A stretch of DNA of 64,000 nucleotides from positions 67,501 through 131,500 of the forward strand of contig CAUEEP010000408.1 in assembly GCA_958450365.1 (NCBI GenBank). The letters are read 5' to 3'. The notes under the pieces were generated by a model. That model was not told where the DNA came from. It ran no database searches and saw only the letters and a list, made by a program, of their open reading frames with translations. Positions 56,656 through 64,000 of this stretch are shown here, in pieces. The DNA is from Mesorhabditis belari (Eukaryota > Nematoda > Chromadorea > Rhabditida > Rhabditidae). Every line of letters begins with the position of its first letter. The first letter of the stretch is position 1. The position numbers and the translations under genes were made by a program.

Positions 56656-58025
56656 AACAGTTTTGTGCTCTCCTTTGAAAAACTACAAAAACAACTACTT
56701 CCAAGAATTTCTTAAAAGCCATTTTGCAGAGAAACAATTAACTCATTTAATAGTTTAAATAGAAATTTGGTTGGTGGCGGTATTATTTGTAAAAAACGTT
56801 TGGAAAAAAATTGTAAAGACAAACCTAATACTAATAAACTTCATGAAACTTTGACCCGATTTGGTCAGATCCTATTCTAAACATGTTTTTTCTAGTCTTT
56901 TTTGCATTTTTTGCATTTTCTGGAGTAATCTTAATCGATTGACGGTATTTTTAGAATATTTTGAACAAGTTAACACTTTGTATTTTGCCGCTCTCTTCAT
57001 TTTTAAGCTTAGCGACATTGCAGAGGCAAAAACTTCAGCTAACTCCAGTTGGCTTATCAAATATCGATAAAAATTGTTCAAAAGCTTCTAAAAATATTGT
57101 CAATAGATTTATCATGCTTGATTGCACTAGAAAAAATAAAATAACGTTGGTAAAATAGTCACAAAATACGATCTGGTCAACCAAATCAACCAAAATGGAT
57201 CAAAGTGGGCTGAAAATTTCCAAGATTTCAACTTTACATCAAGCAAAGGATGGTATCAATTGAAAATTTTGCAAGAATTTAAAATTTTGTAAGCGTAGCA
57301 GTAGGAAATTTGAAATTCAAACTCGGATTCCAGCTATTTTTAGGGCAGTTAGTTTTAGTTTTAGACCACGCATTTTTAGAAGTGTTTAAAGTAAAATTTT
57401 AATGCTTTTCACCAGCACACACCTGTTTTTTGTCATTCTGTTCATTTTTTAAACCCAAACATCACTCTCCGATTTCACTTTTGTAATCGTAAGTGTCATT
57501 TTTTAAACTTTTTCTACTCTTACTTTGTTTTCAAGTTTCTTGACGCAATGAAATCACCTTAGTAGATTATCCAAAGAAAATCTTTTGGCTCGGTTTAGTG
57601 GAAGATCCAACAAAGTTCCAAAAATAGTCATCTTTTACTTTTGCTGGGATTATCTTTGACTATATAATGAGCCTGAAACCGGTTCATGTTTTTGTGTCTG
57701 TCTGTCTGTCTGAAAAGTTTTTATAGACCGGGTAATTGAACCAAGCACATTCAAGTTACAAAATATCAGATTTTTTTAGGAATTTCAAGTTATTCGAACG
57801 ATTTTCTTGTGATCTTCCAAAAGCCACTCGTTTTCCTCGTAAAGTCATTCCATTTGACGTTTGTCCTTGATTCGAATTTCCGTCTAAAGCCGCTATCCAA
57901 CTTTGAATGAAACTTGGTACAAAAAAATATAATTATTTCAGAAATAGAAACCTTCTATTTTCCAATGAATCATCGCAAAGTTACCCAGTGATCGCGAATT
58001 CTAGCGACAACTTTGTGGAAGTGTA

Positions 58026-58606
58026 GCTGGGAAATGTCTAATTCGTTTCAAAAGTGTCAAGTGTTAGATAGAGAATTGTAGGCCTTAATCTTGGCTACAT
58101 TTCTCTGCCAGAAACTCTCGGATTGGCCTGATGCAACTCATTTAACAAGCGCTTGAATGAGCGCTAGTCGATTTCTCTGACGATCTGCCATTTTTCACGA
58201 TTTTCTACATTAAAAAAAATTCACTTTCAGTCAAATTTGTAGCAAGAACAGCTGATATAACGAGAGCTGAAGATCGAAAGTCTCAATTTTCATCTTTTTT
58301 CCCTGCTCCTCCCTCTCAACTTAAATTCTGGTTATACCAGTTCAACCAAAGCAATTAAATGTAATTCTTAATGTTATTCAGTGATAAGCTATTTTTGCAT
58401 TAAAGAAATATTTAAAAACTTAACAATTTTGGAGAAAAGCGGTCAAATGATCGCTGGAGACTGGCGCTCATTCAAGCGCTTGTTAAATGAGTTGCATCAG
58501 GCCAATCCGAGAGTTTCTGCCAGAGAAATGTAGCCAAGATTAAGGCCTACAATCCTCTATATAACACTTGCCACTTTTAAAATGAATTAGACATTTCCCA
58601 GCTACT
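58026..58606. mobile_element. foldback element, arms ~140 bases
   Basis: gtagctgggaaatgtctaat ... gcgcttgaatgagcgc and its inverse at 58460-58606 (ending acatttcccagctac) flank a central AT-rich loop. Arms are about 95% identical. No gene. The sequence from 56660 to 58000 has no supported feature other than a short (gtct)n at 57697. Confidence 0.8.
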
Positions 58607-59252
58607 TTTCCAAAAAGTTATCCCTAGGATTCGCTAGCTCGTTTCCTCTCGATTTTCTCTGCTCCAGATCATTTAAACAAGCTCTATTTGGTATCATTCG
58701 AAAGCCTGAAATCTCCTCTATCTAACGATATAAAAAGTTAGCAATAATGTTATCTCTGGGTAAAGTTATGGGCATTCAAAGTTTGGCCACCCATACAATG
58801 CCTCTGTTTCTAGGTAATCGAAATTCCTCCAAATTTTCAATTCTAATGCAATTTTAAGCCTTTTTCACGAATCTGAAGCAAAATTTCCAAAAATGACTCT
58901 CAAATTCAATGCAAATTCCAAAAGAGTTCTATTTTTCCCTTTTCTTCACCTAAAATTGCCTTTTGGCATCACTGCCGGTCTAATTTCATTTCATTTTTCT
59001 TTCTTTCTTTCTTTCTTTTTTTCTCTTTGTTTCTTTCTTTCTCTTTGTTTCTCAGCTTTTTTTTTACTCTTTTTACGTTTTTCTTTACAAATTCCAGGTT
59101 TTCATCGGTTTTTCTCTATTTCCTCTTTATTTTCCTTTTTTTCTTTCAGAAAATCTCGAATCAGGAAATTTTTTGGCTTGCTTGGCTGTTTCAAGATATT
59201 CAATTGAAAAATGGATTCTCTAAAGTTCTCAGGAATCTCAAATTTATATAAA

Positions 59253-59290
59253 ATGACCGTAAACTGTTCTTCTATTGGGTTACGGTAGCT
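59253..59290. repeat. minimal MITE-like hairpin
   Basis: gaccgtaaactgttcttcta then ttgggttacggtag: inverted ends with the family's tacggta terminus and almost no interior. Confidence 0.4.
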
Positions 59291-59335
59291 TTTTCTCATT
59301 GAAATTCGTAAATCAGGCAAATCAGACGTAAACAG

Positions 59336-59399
59336 AAGGACTGCGTTTCCGCGCTCTTTGTGAGCACAAAGTCCAAGGAACACGTCACTTTGATCTTGT
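59336..59399 (+). CDS. possible further exon of the multi-promoter gene
   Basis: Open in the phase required after the exon at 56157 (KDCVSALFVSTKSKEHVTLI) and followed by a perfect GTGAGT donor. The acceptor (cgtaaacag) is poor for a nematode, so this is tentative. Confidence 0.25.
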
Positions 59400-59584
59400 G
59401 TGAGTTCTCGAAAATTGAAAAAAAATGATTCGAACTCTCATTATCTTCCTTTACTCGCAATTTTTTGATCCTTTTTGAGCTAATGAAACTCATTATCTAC
59501 TCACATTTTTTTTGCTTTTTAACTATTTGAAGAAAAATTTCATTCAAAATTCATCACTTCTTAGAATTTAGAATTCAAAATCAA

Positions 59585-59945
59585 GCCTTTGAAATGTACT
59601 TTGTGATTAGATTCGTAATCACTCTTTCTGGTGCACTGAATGCATTCATTTTCTCATACAATGAGAACAAAGGACATTTCATTATGCTTTTTTCTTTACA
59701 TTAACCTTAAAAATACTTCCTTCTTCTCAAAAATTGCCTTAATTTTTCAGCCATTCTTGTCTAGTTAAATTCCTTTTCAGAAAAAAGCTATCAGCCTTTT
59801 TCTACACTAACGAACTCTCAATGATCTTTTTGTTATCCTTTTTCCTTTGAAAGATCCGGAACTTTTTCAGACTTGAATAGACTTGTTCTTTGAAGTTTAC
59901 TTTAAAATAAACGCCTATCTTCTGGTGTACTGAATTCTTTAATCT
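59585..59945. repeat. two copies of the ~50-bp interspersed repeat
   Basis: 59595-59642 (tgtactttgtgattagattc ... tggtgcactgaatgc) and 59893-59938 (agtttactttaaaataaacg ... tggtgtactgaattc). Confidence 0.6.
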
Positions 59946-60046
59946 ATTATAAATAAAAGAGCGCGCAGGACGTCGGTATGCGCTTTTTCTTAGTCGTCTT
60001 TAGGAAAGAAAGCTACAACTTCTTTAGAAAATCTTAGGATATAATA

Positions 60047-60572
60047 TATTGGGTTGGGGACTATGACTCGGCGCCAAACTTTAAAGGGACTTTTTGCACA
60101 CATAAAGCCTTCTTTAAACATACGTTTGGTTTCATCAAAAGGATCCACTATTTCTCTACAAAATGACTTTTGAGAGATTCCACAAAGCTTTTCTTTCGTG
60201 GAGTTTATGGACTCCCAAACACAGCTAGTCAAAATGGCAAAGAGCCCGACTCATCATTTGAACAGTTTCTTTCACATAAACCTTCTTTGGTGTTTATATA
60301 AAAAAGATAGAGCACATTCAATTACTTAAGTTGCCAAATTTGCAGGAAGATCCCACCAATGGTTTTTTCTAGATCACAGTTTGTAGTTTTTGTGAAAAAA
60401 TGGCTTTTTCTTGAGCGGAGGCGCTGTTTGAATTTTCTTTCAAATGTCATTTTGTAGAGAATTCGTTAACCATTCTACTCATATCAAACGCATATTATTT
60501 GACGAAGTCGAATAGAAGTTTTAGACATTTTTTTGATTTTCGGCGCCGAGTCATAGTCCCCAACCCAATAGT
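60047..60572. mobile_element. mariner-type nonautonomous element
   Basis: Inverted ends tattgggttggggactatga plus ctcggcgcc and ggcgccgagtcatagtcccc plus aacccaata, with TA at both borders. TTGGGTTGG-type termini are typical of mariner. The interior of about 470 bases has a minus-strand open stretch (60232 to 59990) without transposase motifs. Confidence 0.7.
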
Positions 60573-60612
60573 TTGCTATTTAAAGTGAAAAAAATAAAAA
60601 TTGACTGGTACT

Positions 60613-60800
60613 AAGGGAGGTCGAACCCGGATCGTTTGGGTCCGGCCGGGCGGATGACGGGCCTCATCGCCGTAGCGCAGTCAGGAGCGCGCTTGTCTAT
60701 CGCCCACGCGCTCCGGGATAGACAAGCGCGCTCCCGACTGCGCTACGGCGATGAGGCCCGTCATCCGCCCGACCCGACCCACACGATCCGGGTTCGGCTC
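60613..60800. repeat. GC-rich palindrome of two tRNA-like sequences
   Basis: gatgacgggcctcatcgccg, then tagcgcagtcaggagcgcgc, and a near-perfect inverse form arms of about 75 bases around a short loop. The A box tagcgcagtcagga resembles elongator Met/Trp-type tRNAs. The B box is gatccgggttcggctccc on the plus strand (60787) and its inverse at 60620-60635. Far more GC-rich than anything nearby. Confidence 0.7.
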
Positions 60801-61065
60801 CCCGTAGTGGCGCACAACTTTGACTTTTTGGATTTGATCTACATTTTATAATCTATTTTGGTATATTTAGGCTTTATATATGTCGTAGGCGATTATGAAT
60901 GAAATTTTTTGGTAAATCTTTCTAGTAGAGCAACCCTTTAATGTATGAGGACAATATTATATCATCCTGTAGCGAATTAAATTCTGCGTCGATTGGTACC
61001 AAATTTGTGAGTTTAGGTTAAAAATTGCCGGCGCTACAACGTTTCATTCAAAATCGGCGGGACCC

Positions 61066-61377
61066 CCGTAGCCGATTATGAATGAGTGGGTCTAGGAGCG
61101 TCCAATCATCAAGTATTTAGTATCATTCAACGCAGAATCATTAATAATTATGTTAAATTTTTAAAATTAGAAAGATTTGATAAAAAGAAAAAAAAATTAG
61201 AGCAAAAAACTGTTTATTCAAGAGGAAACTTTGAGGCCCCATAATTTTTTTTCTTTTTATCCAATCTTTCTAATTTAAAAAATTTAACATAATTATTAAT
61301 GATTCTGCGTTGAATGATACTAAATACTTGATGATTGGACGCTCCTAGACCCACTCATTCATAATCGGCTACGACAT
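61066..61377. mobile_element. foldback element with 150-bp arms
   Basis: Arms gccgattatgaatgagtggg ... tgataaaaag and inverse ctttttatcc ... cccactcattcataatcggc are nearly identical around a short loop. A related gtaggcgattatgaatg lies at 60884, so the element may be a truncated larger one. Confidence 0.8.
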
Positions 61378-61399
61378 ATACAACCCCCGCTTGTCTCGT

Positions 61400-61690
61400 G
61401 TCTCGTTTGCAAATTCGCGAGCATAAAGTACATTCTAAAGAGCTGTGCTCTCGCTCTCGCTTTAGAGCTGTGCTCTAAAGAGCTCTCGAGAAAAACGAAG
61501 AATTCAGTGCATTAGGAACAAATGAGCACAAAATTAAACTCCCAAAACACGTTTGAACTTGTTCAAGGGTGTACTTTGTGCTCAAATCGTGTGAACGAAC
61601 ACGGTTTCTAGCGCACTCTTGTCTCATGAGCTTTAAACACGCCAGAAAGTGTGCGTTTACAAAGTCGCGAGCATAAAGTACATTCTAAAG
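61400..61690. repeat. cluster of inverted ~50-bp repeats
   Basis: At least four copies in alternating orientation: 61405-61445, 61505-61545, 61568-61612 and 61632-61685, with motifs gagcataaagtacattctaa and gtgtactttgtgctcaaatc. Confidence 0.65.
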
Positions 61691-61699
61691 AACTCCTTT

Positions 61700-62640
61700 T
61701 CAAAACCGGTTTCCGAAATTACCCCAATTTTCTTGATCCTTGAGCACTAGATCAACAAAAAGCCCTCCTTGAGCCCTAAAATAATAAGTGGAATTTATTT
61801 TAGGATTGAAATTAAAAAAGAAAAAAGCTCCCCAGTCCCAAATTTCATCTCATTTGCAACCTTTTCTACATAAAAATTCGAAAAAGAATTCAAAATACTT
61901 CAAAAAAACTCAAAAAACACTCAAAATACATTTGCTATTTGAGAAATTCGAATTTTAAATGATTTTTAAATGATTTTTCAATGAATTTTCAATGAATTTT
62001 CAATTTCACAAGTTCATTTTCCTTACCCAGATCGAATTTTTTGAGTAAAATGTCTGTTGAATTGTTAAAAATTTAAAAAATTTACCTTAAAAGAACAGAA
62101 ACTGGTGTGAAAATCGTTAAAATTGTCGAAATTTCCGAAATTTCCGAAATTTTCAGAAGAATTTGGTATTTTACCCGCTTTTATCTCATATTTTTCAATG
62201 AAAACTGGCGGATTTTCGTGAAATTTTTGAACTTTTTGAACTTTTTGAACTTTTTATCTCTTTTGTTGTTTAAAGTTTAAAAATTTCCTCTTTTCTGGCG
62301 ATTTTTCCTCAAGTTTCATTGCATTTTCAAGCATTTCTAAGAATATTTTTGGCTTCTAAAAGTATTCTTTTATTTCCTAAGACCAAAATTTCCCCCAAAA
62401 CATCACTTTTTCTCGTTCTCTTCAAGTGAAAAATAGAAAATTATTAATTTTTAGTTATTTTTAGTGGTTTTTGGTGGTTTTTGGTGGTTTTTAGTTATTT
62501 TTAGTGGTTTTTGGTGAAGCCATAGAAGATTTTAATAATAATTTCTTGATTGAATATCTTTTTTTAAGTGGAATTACGATATTTGATTGGCAGAGGGAGA
62601 TTTTAGAGGAGTCATTTGATGGGGGCTTTTTCGGGGCCGT
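61700..62640. other. AT-rich stretch without a gene
   Basis: Only low-complexity short repeats such as tcaatgaattt, aactttttg and ttagtggtttttggtgg. Confidence 0.4.
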
Positions 62641-62654
62641 GCCAAATGGCTTCC

Positions 62655-62728
62655 TTGGCTAAGTGGCTAAGCACTAGGTCTTCCACTCACACGATCATGG
62701 TTCGATCTCTCTAGCGGTCAATTTTCTT
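62655..62728 (+). repeat. tRNA-like sequence
   Basis: ccttggctaagtggctaagc (A box TGGCTAAGTGG) and catggttcgatctctctagc (B box GGTTCGATCTC), about 35 bases between boxes. Stems cannot be completed, so it is scored as a tRNA-derived repeat. Confidence 0.55.
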
Positions 62729-62834
62729 TGCAATTTTTACTTTTCTTCTTTTCCATTGTTTTATTCGATTTCTAGAGTATCCCCAATCTCATTTCTTTCT
62801 TCCATTTCCTGTTTCTTTGACAAGAAGAGAGCCT

Positions 62835-63005
62835 ATGTTTACCCCCCTAGAGAAGCTATTATTACCCCCCTAGAGAGCCTATTTTTACTCCCCTAGAGAG
62901 CCTATTTTTACTCCCCTAGAGAGTCTATGTTTACCTCCCTAGAGAGCCTATTTTTACCCCCCTAGACAGCCTATTTTTACCCCCCTAGATAGCCTATTTT
63001 TACCA
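62835..63005. repeat. 23-bp minisatellite
   Basis: About seven copies of cccctagagagcctattttt plus acc. Confidence 0.9.
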
Positions 63006-63539
63006 ATTACCAATCTATTTTTCCCTATTTCCCTCCCAAGAAAGCGATTCTAATAATCTAGTGATTCAGAAACTTTTGAACAAAAAAAGCTTTTCCCCTT
63101 TTCTTAAAGCATTTCGTGCAAAATTCACCTGTTTCCCGGGTTTTCAATCGAAATTTTTCAATTTTCAATCGTCCCAAGAGAAATCTCTTTGTAATTGAGC
63201 CATTTAAAGCAAAAATTTTGAGCTGATCTTTCAATTTTTGCTTAGCTTTTGTTAAATGTTTTACTTTTTATCGATTTTCTTTTTTTCGAAAATAAACAAA
63301 AGCTTTGAGAAATCGTCAACAAAATGATGCAAAAAGCGTCGGTGAAAAAGCAAAACAATCGGCTTCTCCGCGCTACTCCAATCATCTGTTTATCGTGCGA
63401 GGATCTCGAAGCTGATGTGAGAGAAAATTCCGTATATACATTGCAAATTATGTGCAAACTACAACTACAGCTTGTAAGAAGCTTTGCTGCTGCTTTGCGC
63501 CAAAAAAAGGGAGCAAAAAGCAAAAGAATTGGCGCCGAG

Positions 63540-63735
63540 AGGGCGCCGAGAGGAGGCGAACCCGTGACCACCCCTTTTCCGTTCGTTTGAGAGACGCGCG
63601 CGTTAACCAATCGGCCATGTCATGTGCGCGTTAACCACCTGCATTAACCACTCGGCCATGCTCTTTTAGATGGCGCAGTGCGAGTGCACGTGTCTCTAGC
63701 CCACACGACTTGGGCGCGACTCCCGCCCGCACTTT
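63540..63735. repeat. cluster of tRNA-like sequences in opposite orientations
   Basis: Minus strand: atggccgattggttaacgcg (A box) to cacgggttcgcctcctc (B box), 63548-63618. A second minus-strand A box lies near 63645-63660 (catggccgagtggttaatgc). Plus strand: atggcgcagtgcgagtgcac (A box) to ggcgcgactcccgcc (B box), 63670-63730. Confidence 0.55.
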
Positions 63736-63854
63736 TTTATTCGGTTTTTTTAAAAATTTAAAAACATGTTTGACATCTACATGAAATTCTAAGCCAAACT
63801 AAGCCAATAAGTTATTTGAAACGGTTCACTATGTGGGAAGGAGTAGATCTTTTG

Positions 63855-63955
<101 letters not shown>

Positions 63956-63980
63956 ACAGAGAGACCGTAAAAGCAGAAAT

Positions 63981-64000
63981 CTGGGGGTGGGACAAAGGTG
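63981..64000. mobile_element. start of another iteron-type foldback element
   Basis: ctgggggtgggacaaaggtg matches the left end at 55321-55340 and is cut by the window edge. Confidence 0.5.

Noticed and set aside
59990..60232. 80-residue minus-strand open frame inside the mariner-type element
   Set aside because: No HTH or DDD motifs; not a transposase fragment I can support.
63242..63610. 122-residue open frame near the right end
   Set aside because: Overlaps the tRNA-like cluster and has no recognisable protein features.

Overview
The window is eukaryotic, AT-rich, and almost certainly from a free-living rhabditid-type nematode. Introns are mostly short with TTTCAG-like acceptors and GTGAGT/GTAAGT donors. 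Several start codons sit a few bases behind a 3' splice site, as expected for spliced-leader trans-splicing. The recognisable genes are the nematode prp-19, nud-1, a TRH-receptor-type GPCR and a chemoreceptor-like 7TM protein. The species cannot be fixed from sequence alone. Gene models were built by reading exon phases across GT/AG sites; no transcript data were available.

Layout. 526-12117 (+): a ten-exon TRH-receptor-like GPCR whose introns are packed with unrelated minisatellites. 12.1-20.5 kb: a transposon graveyard with a 33-bp minisatellite, a mariner/maT-like element, an internally deleted Tc1 remnant, a Tc3-like element with long inverted repeats, and a direct duplication. 20498-22812 (+): a seven-exon serpentine receptor. 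22.8-26.9 kb: repeats, a foldback around a tRNA-like core, and a MITE with an amplified 160-bp core. 26906-30141 (+): a secreted or anchored immunoglobulin-domain protein with a transposon carrying a helix-turn-helix gene nested in one intron. 30346-33900 (-): prp-19 (U-box/WD40 splicing factor, 16 exons). 34383-36010 (+): nud-1/NudC (10 exons), divergent from prp-19. 37304 onward (+): several exons that appear to be alternative first exons spliced in phase 1 to a common exon at 56030-56157. This looks like one large multi-promoter gene running out of the window; its family is not recognised. The rest, to 64000, is repeat-rich intron or intergenic DNA.

The conserved genes work in separate processes: neuropeptide signalling, chemosensation, cell-surface recognition, splicing or ubiquitination, and dynein/nuclear migration. 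The most unusual content is non-genic. It includes (i) a family of foldback elements whose ends carry short iterons built on TTTGCGCA, one with an apparent 8-bp target duplication and one in which the iteron has become a minisatellite; (ii) a MITE family with ends like TACCGTAAATACTGTAAT, possibly mobilised by the intronic element at 28.2-29.0 kb; (iii) more than ten different tRNA-like sequences with Pol III A and B boxes, several inside long inverted repeats; (iv) a roughly 50-bp interspersed repeat (TGTACTTTGTGCTCAAA ... AGTGCACTGAATTC) with at least a dozen copies, often as inverted pairs; and (v) transposase remnants with the catalytic core precisely missing.
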